Positions 1-12,733 of a stretch of DNA of 64,000 bases are shown here, piece by piece (positions within the stretch are counted from its first letter, which is position 1; each line of letters begins with the position of its first letter). The notes beneath the pieces were generated by a model. It saw only the letters and a list, made by a program, of their open reading frames with translations, searched no databases and was not told the DNA's origin. This DNA is from Hyaloperonospora brassicae (lineage: Eukaryota; Oomycota; Peronosporomycetes; Peronosporales; Peronosporaceae), in NCBI GenBank assembly GCA_947650285.1, contig CANTFL010000188.1, positions 116,635 to 180,634 of the forward strand, written 5' to 3'. The position numbers and the translations under genes were made by a program.

Positions 1-1323
<1,323 letters not shown>

Positions 1324-3596
1324 GGAGAAGGGCAGTGCGAGCGCGGGGGGGCGCGGGCGGTAGCTACGGACGGGGAGAGGGGCGGGCGGAGACGGCGAGG
1401 GAAGCGCACGCGACTGCCGGGTGGGGTACTCGCTCGTCGCTCGCTCTTTTTTTTTTTCGTCGCGTAAACTATGTGTTTTATATTACGAACGGCGCGTTTT
1501 CTCCCGAAAGTGGTGGGGGCGGTGTGATTGGTTGAAATACAGCATACGCCCACGTGGTTTGGGATGGAAACCAGACGATCCGAACTTCAACGTGAGGCGA
1601 GAGATAGCGCGCGGGAGATAGAGAGCGACATGTTTAGGGGCTTTGTCTGGGGATGTGCGCTGAGATGGGTGGGGTGGGGTCTGTATTGTGGTGGTCTGCT
1701 ATTGTTCTTGTTCTTGGGTTTCGTATTGGATGAAGCAGAAGGGGCGACGTCGCAAGCGAGCGCGACATGTCGGCGCAACGACGTGGCGTTTCTTTTTTTC
1801 TCAGTATCTTCCGACAGCCCCAGACAAAGGAACAGTCGTGACGACGGCGGTGTGTCGGTAGTGACAAAGCCGCTATGACCGACGTGGAGCCAAACGACAA
1901 GAACGTTTGCGGCGATGTGCACTTGTTTTCCGCCTTCTTTCTCGCGAATGACGTCATGGTATAGCCAAACCGGCACCAAGTGGGGCCAGTGGATAGATAG
2001 TGACAAGTGCGTGTTCAGCAGCTATGGTTTCGACTGTGTGTGACCTGTCTGTCTCGCCTTCGACTACCATCTGCTCTCAAGTCTCGAGCTACTTGCCCCT
2101 GCCGCCTAGCCAAACTACAGCCAGTTGGCACTGCAGCGACAAGGAACCAGTACATGCGACGGACTTCGCATTTCTGTTCGTATCTTAGATAACGACTAGC
2201 AGCGATACACGTGCGTCTGGCGGAAAAAGTTCCTTCTGTCTGTCACAGCGGCTGCAGAGTAAGTACGTGCTTCATGAGGCGCTGTCGGCAAGCACACTCA
2301 TCCATTACCGCTTCTTGCGCGACACTGCCACACGAAGTTGTTTACGACGGATTGCTTACCAAAGGGGTCAATGCTGCCAGTGTCTGCCACGGGGTCCCTT
2401 CCAAGGGAATTGATTCGTCACCGTACAACTAACTCTCTTCCAGCTTTTTGCTTCTGCGATGCTCAAAGCTTTTATCGCGGACGAACCCGCTTTTCAAGCT
2501 CTTGATCCATAACTGCAACTGTTGAGAACTCTCTGCGCTGACATCAAAGCATCTGAGCTGTTTGAATCGGATAGAAGCGCCATTTAAAGTGGGCACCGTC
2601 ACGACCGCATTGATATGCTCGTGCGCTTACCGCAGAAGCAAATTTGACAACAGTTTGGAACAGCCGCTACTGTCCCTATCTCTACCCTCATCTGCCCGTC
2701 GCGAACGCGATCTTAGCGTTTGAACCTGATGGGTGCACACGTTTAGTCTCCCGGTTCACAAAAATGAGGGCACAGACACTGCAGAGCGTGCAGCCTTCTC
2801 GTACCGTTCGTTGGTGGTGAGTTGTAAGTAGCTTTGAGACTGCTATTGCTAGTTTTTTTACTCCAGTCTACGATTCCCTGATCAAAGAAAGCATCAGCAG
2901 CGATAAGACCATATGTAAGCTCCATCCGCGAAGACCCGGTGACCCGCACACAATGTTGATCAAAAGCCACCCAGCACTTCTGTCCTCTTCATTTCATGGA
3001 GCTTTCGTATGAGTCTCATCCACCGCTGAGTCTGTCTGCGTGTTATTCGCGTCTGCTGACGGTTCGGGTGACCTTACGCAAGCAATCCACGCACAGCAGT
3101 GCGTTTTTGTGCGACAGATCGTCTAAAACTTTGCTGGATGTGATGTACTATCTGACGATTGACGCAGCGTGCACAAACTCTGCTGACACTCCACACCGTC
3201 GACAGGTACTGGAAGAAACGGGCTCACACGATCTGTGGGCCCATGAGGGCCACCACAACAGGATTATGCCACGCTACACAATGCAAATGCCTTGGATGGG
3301 ATATCCATGAACACGGAATATAGGGCTGGTCATGTACCCCACGCGGACATTCGCTATCCAAGCAGCAAGGTACCAGCTTGATCCGTGGAACTTTGCCGTT
3401 GTACGCAGACCGTTTGTTGTGCAGTACGACGACAGTCGAAGTCAATGAGTGATCAATAAATAAATACCTGGTTCCCTTTTGCTGTTACAGTATAATCCAT
3501 AAAGACCAGTCCAGCCGGTGATGGGTACCTGAACTATCTATCTCCCTACTTCCAAAGCCAGAATCGTTCTACTAGACCAGTTCCAGCTGCTCTATA
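1324..3596. other. Intergenic stretch; GSK3 upstream region, otherwise no supported gene
   Basis: The first 200-300 bp should hold the GSK3 promoter: there is a T-run at 1447-1457 and an ATTGG (minus-strand CCAAT) at 1527-1531. The remaining 2 kb has only short ORFs. A minus-strand ORF at 3224-3445 contains GVHDQ, faintly like the GVDxHDQ signature of piggyBac transposases, but nothing around it supports a transposase, so I make no gene call. Confidence 0.4.
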
Positions 3597-6500
3597 CTAC
3601 TTGCACTGATTCAGCCCGCACAAGTTGTCGGATAAGTGCTTTTTCGGGTCACAATCTTCGTATTCGGCGAGGAAAAGCATGCGCAACACATCCACAAGCG
3701 ACTTTCGCTCGCTTTTCTGAAGCTCCGACTCCACGCTGGGACCACGTGCGTATGATGGCGTTCGAAGGCGGGCATCAATCATTTCGAACACTGCACTGCG
3801 CAACTCCTGCACCATCACTGATGAGCGGTACGACGCGTGAAAAACCGCCCAGTCATTCACACGCAGACCAATCGTCTCATTGCCGTCCTTGTCGGGACGC
3901 CGCAGCTGTGGTAGTAGCTCCAATCCATGGCTAAACAGGCACACGGCCAAAGGCAGCACCAGGCTAGAGGCTGGGAGATATACCTGCGACGTGTGCAGCT
4001 TCACTGAATACGTGAGAAAGCTGCTTGCATGAAAACTCTCGGTCTTGAAGTTGATCGAGCCTGGATGCACGGCGACGATGGAGTGGTCGCGTTCCCGCAA
4101 CACCGCGCGCTTAGGTCCTCGTGCCATTGGTGGCTCAGCATGGACCAGATTCGGAGCTAGACCGGCAAAAAGGACAGCAGACATCGTTGCCAGCTGCTGA
4201 AGAGTCATGCGCTCATTCCCTACAGGCTCAGATGGCGGCAAGAACCCGAGATGCGCCACAAGTCCTCGAAACTGGCGTTTGAGCTTGTTCAATTCACGCA
4301 GCGCCCGACGACTCAGAAAATTCTCGTGGCAAAAGCTGTTCTCAGTTACCCGGCCATTTCCGCCCTGATGAACAACGTAGCGCCAGGCCTCAAAAGCATT
4401 TACATCCGTGAGTAAATCACTCGCACCAACTGCGAATTTCCGGCGAGCTAGTTTCGTTTCAGCTTGACGACCGAAAGGCGCCACAAAAGGAGATTTTGTC
4501 TCCAGTACAGCGGCACAGGTGCTCGCAGCGTCGAACACGCCAAAAATTGCTCCAAGCAAGAGTAACTTACCAACCTTTACATCAACAGGCAGTCTAGCCA
4601 AGTGTGCGCCCAGTTCTGTAAGCGCTTCGTCCTCGCGGTTTAGCGCACCAATTTCGAAAAGCTCCTCCAACGCGTTCCGAATACTGAAGTCGTCAGGCGG
4701 GTCTAGACATGCCTGGAGAAATTCGCCACACCCTCCCTTCTGCTTGTTGCCTGCTGCGCCAAACGTCTTGATCTGTAGACAGAGCGACGTCAACGGTGCA
4801 CGCTGGATCTCAGGCACGGGTTGCTCGAGCATGACGGAATGGAAGACCGACCGCGGAAAAAGGCGGAAACAAGAGCCACCACTCGTGCGACCTGCACGAC
4901 CAGCTCGCTGCTTCGCATTTGCCCGCGCGACCCAAATCTCGTCAAGCATATTTGTGCGATGCTGGGCATCATGGCTCATCTGCTTGACGCGTCCAGTATC
5001 GATGACAACCTTCACATCGTCGATTGTCAGCGACGTCTCAGCAATGTTAGTCGCTGCAATGACTCGGACGACCCCTGAACGCTGTCGGAAGATGCGCTGC
5101 TGTTCTTGCGACGAAAGCGATGAGTGAAGCGGTAACAGCTCGAACTCGCGGCCGTGCTGGTCATGGCGTAATAGACGACTACCTCCTAGCATATCGAGTA
5201 ATGTCGTGATTTCTTGAAGGCCTGGAAGGAACACCAGTATCGACGCACTCTTCCGCTGACCACCTTCCCCCGACAATGACAGCAGACCTGTTTCCAGAGC
5301 AATGTGTTCCACAAGTGCTTGAATGAGCTCGTAATTGACGACCGAAGGATCAATGCGCTCAAGAGCAAGCAGCGTTGATTCGCTATACTTTTCAGCTAGT
5401 TTGCTTTGCATCTCATTCACTGCCGTCTTTTTAGATGACGAAGAAGCGGTCCATGACACTTGCTGAGTGTAAGACGCACCCCCGCGACCTGAGATGGTAA
5501 CTTGCGTGGACTTCCTGTCCATGCCACGTCCATCTATCGGTATGTAAGCGGCGGACTCCTCGTCCACAACAAACTGGGTCTTCTCAAGCACGTCCTCGAG
5601 GTAGTACTGCTCCACAGGAAAGGTGCGGCCAGGCACTTCAATCATGGGACACACCGCAGCTCCGCCAAAGTACTTCTGAAAGCTTGCAGCATTGAGTGTG
5701 GCGCTCATCAGGATCACTTTCAGCGGTGGTAACGTACCTCCAAACTGCCGGCATCGCGCCGCACTACCTTCCGTCAGGAACTGGCGCAGCATGGCTAGCA
5801 GCACATCGCTCTGAAGATCGCGTTCATGCACTTCATCGACAATCACGTGGCTCACTTCCTTGCCCAACGTGCGCGGATCTTGTAATTTACGTAGTAAGAT
5901 ACCGGTTGTGCAGAAGAGCAGGCGAGTGCGATGAGTCATGCGCGTTTCGAGACGGATTTGGAAGCCCGTTAGCGAATCGCCCGTACCCATGTTTGACTCA
6001 CCTAGCTCTTCGGAGACTCGTTCTGCTAGACTGATGGCGGCCAGTCGGCGAGGTTGAGTGCACACAATCTGACCACGCGCGCCTCCTGTTTCGGAAAGCA
6101 GCAGCTCCTCGAGCAAGTATTGCGGCACTTGGGTACTCTTGCCGCAACCAGTTTCGCCAGATACGAGGATCACATCGTGATGCGAAAGCATCTCCACGAC
6201 TTGACTCTTCAACGATGCAATGGGTAACGATTCGCGCTGCTGAAGCTTTGCTCGGTACGCGCTTGACCGCATTTGCTTCTGCAGCTGTTCTCGTAGCTGG
6301 CAAGATAGTTTCAATGCGGCATTCCGGTCACTTTCACTTTCTTCTTCGATCTCAATAGGCGCGACAAGACCCTCACTTGCTTTTTCCTCCTTGATACTTG
6401 TGTTCTCCTCATCAGATAAGTCGGCGTCCCAGTCGTCGACATGCCAACTTTCCATCAATTTCGTTTCAACACTTGCAACGCCCTGTTTCACACCCGGTGG

Positions 6501-8348
6501 CGGATGCTGTGCAGCAAGTTCTGGTACATCTACAACAGCTCGTTTGTTAGCAATCTCTTCCGGAAGCGTGCTGAAGATCTCCTGTATCAGTTCATCATGC
6601 TTATCGCGATCGGCAGCTACTGCTGCCGCCTCTTGCTCTTCGCGCTCTTTGGTCCACTGCTGCCACATTTCGCGGTACAGCGGGGGCAGCACTCGATATA
6701 GTGGCAGGTCCGACGCTAACTCGAATAGAGCACTCGTAGACACGGCATCTTTTGCACTCGATATAGAATCAAACCCTTGCGCTGCATCACGGGCATCCCT
6801 CACAGTGACCTCTTGCTTTCCACAGACTTTGTTGCCTAAAACGACCGAGTACAAGTGTCCTCCACCTGGTGGACGGACCAGCTTCTTATACAGCGGTTTC
6901 GACAACCCATTCTTTCGACAGTGCTGCTCCAAGTGGTCACGCGGCGACTTTCCTGTCCAAGTCACCGCTTCCGCAGACTGCGCTCGAACGGCTTGAGCTT
7001 CTGCCGCCTGGACCTTCAGCATGTTGCGACCTTTCTTGTTCTTGCCCTTTTTACCCTTCAACCCAGCCAGGTCGGCCGCTGCTTGGACTGCAATAAGTGC
7101 AGCTGTGTCGCTTGCTGCACTCTTCTGGATCTCGTTCGCACCTACTACAGTCGACTCTGCCTCCTCCAGAAAAGCCAAGAGACCACCATCGCTGTCACCC
7201 TCTTCCTTCACATCCTCGGCTCGAACAATGGAGTCCAACAAATGCTCTTCTTGCTCTTCCTCAACTTCCCACGTGTCCGCAACCACCCTTGTCTCCTCTT
7301 TTGCATCTTTCAACCCCTCCTCTTCTTCAGTTATCCCAAACGCCAGCTCCAGCAACTCGGTATCCACCATCCCATCACCGGCCACTTGAGTCTGCTCCAA
7401 CTCCAGCTTTTTCTCGTCCACACTTCCTACCTTCTCTTCGACCACTTTATCCTCCTCCTCCTCCTCTGTCTTCTTCTTCTTTTCCTTCTTTTTCCCTTTT
7501 GCATCCCCCTGCTGCACCGGGTCTCGCCACCCACGTGCCACGAGTTGACGCCTCGTCTGCTGCAGCTGCTCGCTCACCTCACGCAGCTTACACTTGTCCC
7601 CACTCGTCACTTTCTTCTTCTTCTTCCGACTCTGCCGGTCCTTCAGACGCTGCCACGTCGCCAAGAGCTCAGCATACTGCGCCTCCAGCTCGTCCTGCTC
7701 CCCCGTCAGCGACGGCGTCTGTCCAGTTTGTCCTGCCCGCTCGGCCTCGTCCTCGTGCCTCTGTCTGTCCAGCTGCTGCACGTACCGCTGCGTCCACGAC
7801 AGCGCCTCCTTCTGCTTCGTCTCGTGCTCTCCCGTCGCTCGCGCGACTACGACCGCCAGCTCTGCTGCTTCCTCTTCCTGCCCACTCTCGAGCGCACTGT
7901 CTCTTCCCCGTCCCTCGACACGCACGTGCAGCTCGGCCACGAGCGCTCCGCGTCCTTCGGCCGTATCGTTTCCTCGTAACGGCTCTGCCGACGGCGCCCG
8001 AAGCGTCGGCGGGAGCGCTTCGCTCGTGCACTGCAGCGCCAAAAAGCTCAGCGCGTCCTCCAGTGAGTTCGTGTAGCCCAACGCCTCTTTGACGAGCGGC
8101 AGATCCACGCGGTACTCTGTTTGAAGCGCACTGAGCGCGCGCGCCAACTTCTTTGCACTGCGCTGCTGCTGCTGCACGTCAAACGGCACGACAAGAGACG
8201 AGGAGGAGGACGGGGAGGAGACGGAGACGGAGACGACGCCGGGGCGAAAACGGGTGCGCTGTGCGTCGCGGCGGGACGACAGGACGCCGTCGTGCACGAG
8301 CCGCTCGAGGTCGCGCGCGCGGAACTCAAAGCCGGGGGCCGATGCCAT
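3597..8348 (-). CDS. DEAH/DExH-box RNA helicase, DHX29/DHX57-like
   Basis: Single uninterrupted ORF of 1583 residues with ATG at 8348. It is a superfamily 2 ATP-dependent RNA helicase. The core lies at about residues 710-1250: motif I GETGCGKST (~733), Ia TQPRR, motif II DEVH (~837), motif III SATL, then FLPGLQEI, ATNIAETS and motif VI QRAGRAGR (~1148). It is followed by the winged-helix, ratchet and OB-fold region typical of DEAH helicases. The N-terminal 700 residues carry coiled-coil, lysine-rich (runs of K) and glutamate-rich low-complexity stretches. They also hold a short segment resembling the UBA-like and linker part of DHX29, a 40S-associated translation initiation helicase. The length and N-terminal extension fit DHX29 better than splicing helicases such as PRP2/PRP22, but DHX57 is a fair alternative. 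All core catalytic motifs are intact. The N-terminus is GC-rich with many shadow ORFs on the other strand. Confidence 0.9.
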   Translation of the reverse strand: MASAPGFEFRARDLERLVHDGVLSSRRDAQRTRFRPGVVSVSVSSPSSSSSLVVPFDVQQQQRSAKKLARALSALQTEYRVDLPLVKEALGYTNSLEDALSFLALQCTSEALPPTLRAPSAEPLRGNDTAEGRGALVAELHVRVEGRGRDSALESGQEEEAAELAVVVARATGEHETKQKEALSWTQRYVQQLDRQRHEDEAERAGQTGQTPSLTGEQDELEAQYAELLATWQRLKDRQSRKKKKKVTSGDKCKLREVSEQLQQTRRQLVARGWRDPVQQGDAKGKKKEKKKKTEEEEEDKVVEEKVGSVDEKKLELEQTQVAGDGMVDTELLELAFGITEEEEGLKDAKEETRVVADTWEVEEEQEEHLLDSIVRAEDVKEEGDSDGGLLAFLEEAESTVVGANEIQKSAASDTAALIAVQAAADLAGLKGKKGKNKKGRNMLKVQAAEAQAVRAQSAEAVTWTGKSPRDHLEQHCRKNGLSKPLYKKLVRPPGGGHLYSVVLGNKVCGKQEVTVRDARDAAQGFDSISSAKDAVSTSALFELASDLPLYRVLPPLYREMWQQWTKEREEQEAAAVAADRDKHDELIQEIFSTLPEEIANKRAVVDVPELAAQHPPPGVKQGVASVETKLMESWHVDDWDADLSDEENTSIKEEKASEGLVAPIEIEEESESDRNAALKLSCQLREQLQKQMRSSAYRAKLQQRESLPIASLKSQVVEMLSHHDVILVSGETGCGKSTQVPQYLLEELLLSETGGARGQIVCTQPRRLAAISLAERVSEELGESNMGTGDSLTGFQIRLETRMTHRTRLLFCTTGILLRKLQDPRTLGKEVSHVIVDEVHERDLQSDVLLAMLRQFLTEGSAARCRQFGGTLPPLKVILMSATLNAASFQKYFGGAAVCPMIEVPGRTFPVEQYYLEDVLEKTQFVVDEESAAYIPIDGRGMDRKSTQVTISGRGGASYTQQVSWTASSSSKKTAVNEMQSKLAEKYSESTLLALERIDPSVVNYELIQALVEHIALETGLLSLSGEGGQRKSASILVFLPGLQEITTLLDMLGGSRLLRHDQHGREFELLPLHSSLSSQEQQRIFRQRSGVVRVIAATNIAETSLTIDDVKVVIDTGRVKQMSHDAQHRTNMLDEIWVARANAKQRAGRAGRTSGGSCFRLFPRSVFHSVMLEQPVPEIQRAPLTSLCLQIKTFGAAGNKQKGGCGEFLQACLDPPDDFSIRNALEELFEIGALNREDEALTELGAHLARLPVDVKVGKLLLLGAIFGVFDAASTCAAVLETKSPFVAPFGRQAETKLARRKFAVGASDLLTDVNAFEAWRYVVHQGGNGRVTENSFCHENFLSRRALRELNKLKRQFRGLVAHLGFLPPSEPVGNERMTLQQLATMSAVLFAGLAPNLVHAEPPMARGPKRAVLRERDHSIVAVHPGSINFKTESFHASSFLTYSVKLHTSQVYLPASSLVLPLAVCLFSHGLELLPQLRRPDKDGNETIGLRVNDWAVFHASYRSSVMVQELRSAVFEMIDARLRTPSYARGPSVESELQKSERKSLVDVLRMLFLAEYEDCDPKKHLSDNLCGLNQCK

Positions 8349-9022
8349 GACGGGATAAAATCGGGTGCGCGGGTATGGGAGGGGCGATATGACGGGTTGG
8401 GGAGGGGGTCATATGGATACCGGTTTTGTACTGGTTGCGTGCCGTCGGGGTCGAATGGCAGCAGTGTGTCGGGGGTTACGCAGTTTACTTTGTAGCTCAT
8501 AGGAATGTGCTCGATCCAGTTAGCGAGCGTGTACCGATCGTCTGGGGTTACATCAGCTGCTTTCGTGAATTGTGCCAATTGTACCTCCTTGTGCTAACCG
8601 TAGAGTTGACACGCAGGAAGTCCTGTGATCAGGTGTAAACTTTCCATTCTAGCTCACGTGTGCATTCACGTTCGCCTTGTCGCACTGCGTGGCCTACTTT
8701 TGCGTACAACAAGGAAACTGTGTATGCCGCCATCGAGCACTGTTCATCACTGCAACCTTGCAATGTATAGCACGAGCACACGCTATGCGCAGCTACTACC
8801 ATTGTCTCCAGAATCCATACATGCGCATGGGAACCTCAGGCAAGCACGCGACCGAAAAAAGTGACTCCAACACGGAAATGCTGTAGCAACGTTCATCCCG
8901 CATGGTCCAACAACAGGTCAAACACCAGTTGATCTCGGCCACACACAGTCAAACATAGTTGTCCAGTCTTTTGCAGTCTGCCATGACCAAAACACACACC
9001 AGCGTCCAACCAGCTGTAAAAC
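8349..9022. other. Intergenic; helicase 5' flank
   Basis: This holds the presumed promoter and 5' UTR of the helicase. An open frame without ATG up to 8578 runs into the helicase start in another frame. From an internal ATG near 8500 it would make an upstream ORF overlapping the start codon. No further gene is supported. Confidence 0.35.
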
Positions 9023-9088
9023 ATGCAACAAGACACGACGACCAACACATAGGCCCTCCTCGGTCTATATCGTCGTGTCTTGTTGCAT
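9023..9088. repeat. Perfect 19-bp inverted repeat (hairpin)
   Basis: Arm 9023-9041 is the exact reverse complement of arm 9070-9088, with a 28-bp loop between them. It lies 8 bp beyond the stop codon at 9096 of a minus-strand open frame, so it would fall in the 3' UTR or terminator region of that transcript. It could instead be the remnant of a small foldback element. Confidence 0.85.
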
Positions 9089-9412
9089 ACAATTCTCAAG
9101 CCTTTGCGACGCGCTCGTGGTCGGGCGGGTAGGTGGGTGGGTACAACTCGGCCATTCGCTTTCCATTCTTCCAGCAAAAGTCTCGACTGTCTAGTCTACT
9201 GTACATCAAGTTGTGCCCGTCTCGCTCCCGTAGCGTGCCCCACTGCACCCCCCTATCACGATGCGTCTCCACTTCCTGCCTCAACAGTGCTGCCACATCA
9301 CCGCGCTGCTGTCTTCCAGCCCAACGACATCTTCGATCAAAACCGCTGACGTCCGCGGCCCGTCCTTGTCCCGCACCTCTGTCGAGTACGCTGCCCCGGC
9401 CACTGGTCCCCC

Positions 9413-10042
9413 TCAACCTGCGTCCGGCCCCTCTTCTTGCACCGGTTCACACGTCTCTCCCTCCGCTGGACACTGCTGCGTCCGCCACCACTCTGCCGTC
9501 TCGTCCAGCAGTGGATAGAAATGAGGCACGTGGACTCTTCTTACAGGCACGTGATGCGACTGCTTTGCTCCCGTCGCAGTGCCGAGCGACAGTGTCAGCG
9601 ATACAGACCGAGCGGGTCCCGTGACGGAACGCATCATCACCACAGGTTTCGGATGCGTCGTAGTCGCCCCTTTGCGCCGTGGCGACCGCAGCAGGTCCAC
9701 GAGTTTGGGCAGCAGTGCCCCGCGCTCGTCGTGGTCAGAACTGACGTCCACACGGAGTGGAGACGCCGCAGAAATGTCAATGTCGTCGTCGCTACTGACT
9801 GTGGAAGTTGAGGCTTTGCTGACGTTATGTGCGACTCGATTAAAGGTGCGGAGGAGCCACAGAGTGACAAGAGCAGAGGCCGTGACGCCAAGTGCGACGA
9901 GGAGGAGCTCCAGCATTTCGTCGCTTTTGCTGTTAGTAGAACAATGCAACTGCGACTTGGCGTCATTTGAACGTGTGGGTAGATGGGTCGTGTGCCACTG
10001 TGTGGGCGCAGTGAGTGGACCTGTGACAATTGGTGATTCCAT
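9413..10042 (-). CDS. Putative single-pass membrane protein, unknown
   Basis: ORF of 209 residues starting at ATG 10042. An alternative start at 9916 places the hydrophobic segment right at the N-terminus. The segment MLELLLVALGVTASALVTLW is a clear transmembrane or signal-anchor helix followed by LRTF. The rest is a Ser/Asp-rich stretch (VSSDDDIDIS), a basic patch (RSPRRKG) and VRRVHVPHFYPLLDE. I do not recognise a family. The C-terminal end is uncertain: another minus frame remains open from 9416 down to a stop at 9096 and looks protein-like. A GT-AG intron of about 39 bp (9379-9417) or a frame slip could connect the two. The upstream side has a (GT)n tract at 10085-10110. I am confident there is a gene here, less so about its 3' end. 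Confidence 0.55.
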   Translation of the reverse strand: MESPIVTGPLTAPTQWHTTHLPTRSNDAKSQLHCSTNSKSDEMLELLLVALGVTASALVTLWLLRTFNRVAHNVSKASTSTVSSDDDIDISAASPLRVDVSSDHDERGALLPKLVDLLRSPRRKGATTTHPKPVVMMRSVTGPARSVSLTLSLGTATGAKQSHHVPVRRVHVPHFYPLLDETAEWWRTQQCPAEGETCEPVQEEGPDAG

Positions 10043-10446
10043 AACTTTTCCAGCTGTATTCCTGTGGTAGAGAGAAGACGAGATGTGTGCTGTGTGTGTG
10101 TGCGTGTGTGTATTGTGAATCTCGTGTTTCTTGTTTGCGATATTCCGCTGAGAGAGAGGCAGTCCGTCGCAGGTAAACAAACATCCGTGACGACGTCGCG
10201 TCCTTTTTGTACCACAAAGGCGGTCATGACAAGCGCGTGCCCGTTGGCCACGCCCTTCGTCTACGCACAATGTCGGCACTGTGACCTGTGGGCTGTGACG
10301 CGAGTGCACATCGAAGGTGGCTGCCGATGGCCGCTGATGGCTGCTTGCGTGCGGCAAGGATCCTGGTGGGTTCGATTGCTTCCGAAGACGCGGTGCACCG
10401 TGTGGTGTTGCTTGCTGACAGGCGGCTGCCGAGCATCGCTGGAAGC

Positions 10447-12619
10447 TCAGACGGCTGGCTCGTGTCGCGACGTCGTCAGGCGATTGTCACTCCTTGCGGT
10501 CTGGCCATGGTCTGCATGTATTGCCATCTGCCACACGGCATAACTCGCACCTTTTTTCGACTCGTCTCGTCGGCTGCTACCTGTTAAGTTTGGCCACCTG
10601 CAAAGCCCAGGTGGTGATGCCACATTTCTTTTGACTGTGTGAACAATGGAATAGAGATGCGTTTGTGCCGGAAGTACACATGTGACAATGTCGGAACAGT
10701 ACCTGCTCTTGGGCAACGACGATAGCATTGTGACAGAAGCATGGCGTGACTTACCCTTGATGAAGGTGACAGCGCCGCCGAGTCTATTCCGAGCTACAGA
10801 TACAGCAGTCATATCCATCATGTGACGGCTCGTGTTGCTGGTGAACGGGTCACACAAGTTTGTCCGTCGCACATTGAGGACACAATGATGACGACGAAAT
10901 AGACTGAGAAAGGTTTGCTTTGCGTTTATGTTTGTGTGAATCGAAAGCCGATCATGTGAGGTGGTAAGATCAGCACTGATACACTCCGCAAAACACTGTG
11001 CCGAATGCAAGTAGGAAAGAAGTTGACATCACTCGACGTCAAAGCTTGTTCTCGGACCTTGCGCTCTATCAACCTGTATCCTCGGGCAAAGCGCATGTAT
11101 CCATGATGAAACGGTAGAGACACCAATCCATGATGGAAGTTGCCTGTAAAGAGCAAAACGTGCCCTTTGCTCTGTTGATCCAACAGCCATTCCAAGTGAG
11201 GGCTGTTCAAGCGCGACCCCTACTAGTAGCAAACAATCAAGCTACACAGTACACAGTTCAGTCGTGAGTCGTGCACATTGCCCGCTGTACACAAGATCAT
11301 TACTTTGTGCTGCACATCATAGCAGCACGACTTGCGCTGTGAGAGAGATGCCAGTGGTCTCCATCGCGTGTCCAATGTGAAAATCTTTGCAGAGAAAGAG
11401 ACGACGCAGGGGTCCACTTCGCTCGACACGTAGGTCTCAAAGCAAACAGGTCGAGTACGTTTATCTCGCTTCAACTGGCAGCATTTCTGCGAAGCTAGTG
11501 GCCGATGTTGCTTGAGAGCTACGAGACGATAGTTATGCAACATTTTGACACGCGGTCATCACGTTGCGGTCGATATTGGCACCAGTTTTTGGCTGCCAAT
11601 GTGCATGTTGTCTTTGCAGATAGTATTTGTCAATAGTACCGTGAGCAGTTGGCATTCGGTCGTAGTAACAACACCTCGCGCAGTGGCTGATGCAGGACAT
11701 GATACGAGCCTGCACAACCACCAGCTAAGAAGACGCGCGAAACGAGAGGTGAGTGAGAAGTTAGCACATGGGTCGATTGTTGATACGATCGATGTAGGGT
11801 TTAGAACGACTTCCAACAGCGACTTCAACTATATAACATACAACTCCTTTCTGATGTCTGAACGACATCTACCTCGTTTCGATCCCTGCGCTTACTTCCT
11901 GGCGAAGTCGCACGTGCTGTCGAATGCGCAGTTGTACAAAGTGTGGCAGCGTAGATATCTTACAATGTCATTTGTACAAGTAGGAACGTGCCCCCTTCCA
12001 ACAATCTGGAGGCATTTTTATAGGAAGAAGGAGTTTATCTTAGCGACACTGTGGTTGCAACTGCATGTTTTGTGCGCTGTACTTCGCGATGAGTGATGAA
12101 CGCATGCAATAGCCAGTGGTATTGCAGACTTAATGTACGCGGGTTGCCAGATAAACGGCGACAGAACAATCTTCGCACATCAAGAACAGACCGATCAATG
12201 CTGCCCTGTTTGTCACCTGCCAGTTGATCCCAGTGCACTCATCCTAGCATGCGACTTTTGGAAAGGTCGAGTGTTGCCAGTCTATACGTACGATCACAAA
12301 TGGTAAACACAGTGTTGTACTTGTCACAGTAAGTTAACTTCGCAAGTCCTGAGTGTGTGATAAGGCAAAGCCATGATGTGATTGCGGCCTTCGATGTAGA
12401 TCTCATGTTGAAGGTGAACCATCCGTTGATCACCCATTTCGCTCTGTATGCCCACATGCACCATGTGTAGCGATCTCGGTATACGAAAGGTGACGGGTGC
12501 AGATGAGTGGATAACAAAGATATGTCTTCGAGAAGATCACATGTGATATAGACGCATTGGACCGGCCCAGAGCAATACTGTCGTGATGACGCTGTGCACA
12601 CACATAAATTAACCTGCAA
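10447..12619 (-). pseudogene. Possible multi-exon gene or decayed gene, unknown
   Basis: Several minus-strand open segments read like protein: 12239-12619, 12035-12238, 11559-11828, 11223-11541, 10975-11210 and 10750-10955. Some join by plausible short introns. One runs from about 11250 to an AG just before 11190 (into SPHLEWLLDQQSKGH). Another is about 62 bp long and ends in CACAG near 10992 (into CFAECISADL). Segments 12239-12619 and 12035-12238 are in the same frame, separated by one TGA at 12239-12241, which argues for decay or for a missed intron. I recognise no domain; some segments are rich in W and G like beta-propeller proteins, but this is weak. Either a real gene with many small exons or a pseudogene is possible. 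Confidence 0.3.
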
Positions 12620-12686
12620 GACCCTAGCTAGTAGTGGGTCTCGTTAGCACAAATATGAAAGAGATCATTCCTGCACAGTCGAGCAG

Positions 12687-12733
12687 CTTTCTGGTACTGG
12701 AAGGCATTAGAATGCCTTCCATAAACCAGAAAG
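12687..12733. repeat. Long imperfect hairpin
   Basis: Inner arms 12699-12708 and 12711-12720 are perfect 10-bp complements with a 2-nt loop. Outer arms 12687-12695 and 12725-12733 are also perfect (9 bp), with a 3/4-nt internal bulge. The whole is a stem of about 19 pairs, which could be a small foldback or an RNA structure. Confidence 0.75.

Noticed and set aside
3224..3445. GVHDQ in a minus ORF as a piggyBac transposase remnant
   Set aside because: Only five residues fit, and no catalytic Asp context or terminal repeats were found.
6855..8092. Long plus-strand ORFs (374 and 331 codons) opposite the helicase N-terminus
   Set aside because: They are Leu/Ser/Pro-rich mirror images of the Glu/Lys/Gln-rich helicase frame; no domain, and the minus strand clearly codes.
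8048..8578. Minus ORF of 176 codons overlapping the helicase start
   Set aside because: It has no ATG at its start (TTG) and most of it is a shifted frame of the helicase gene. At best an upstream ORF.
11545..12096. Plus ORF of 183 codons as an RXLR-type effector (LRRRAKR, hydrophobic start)
   Set aside because: No true RXLR/EER spacing and no good signal peptide; the opposite strand looks at least as coding.
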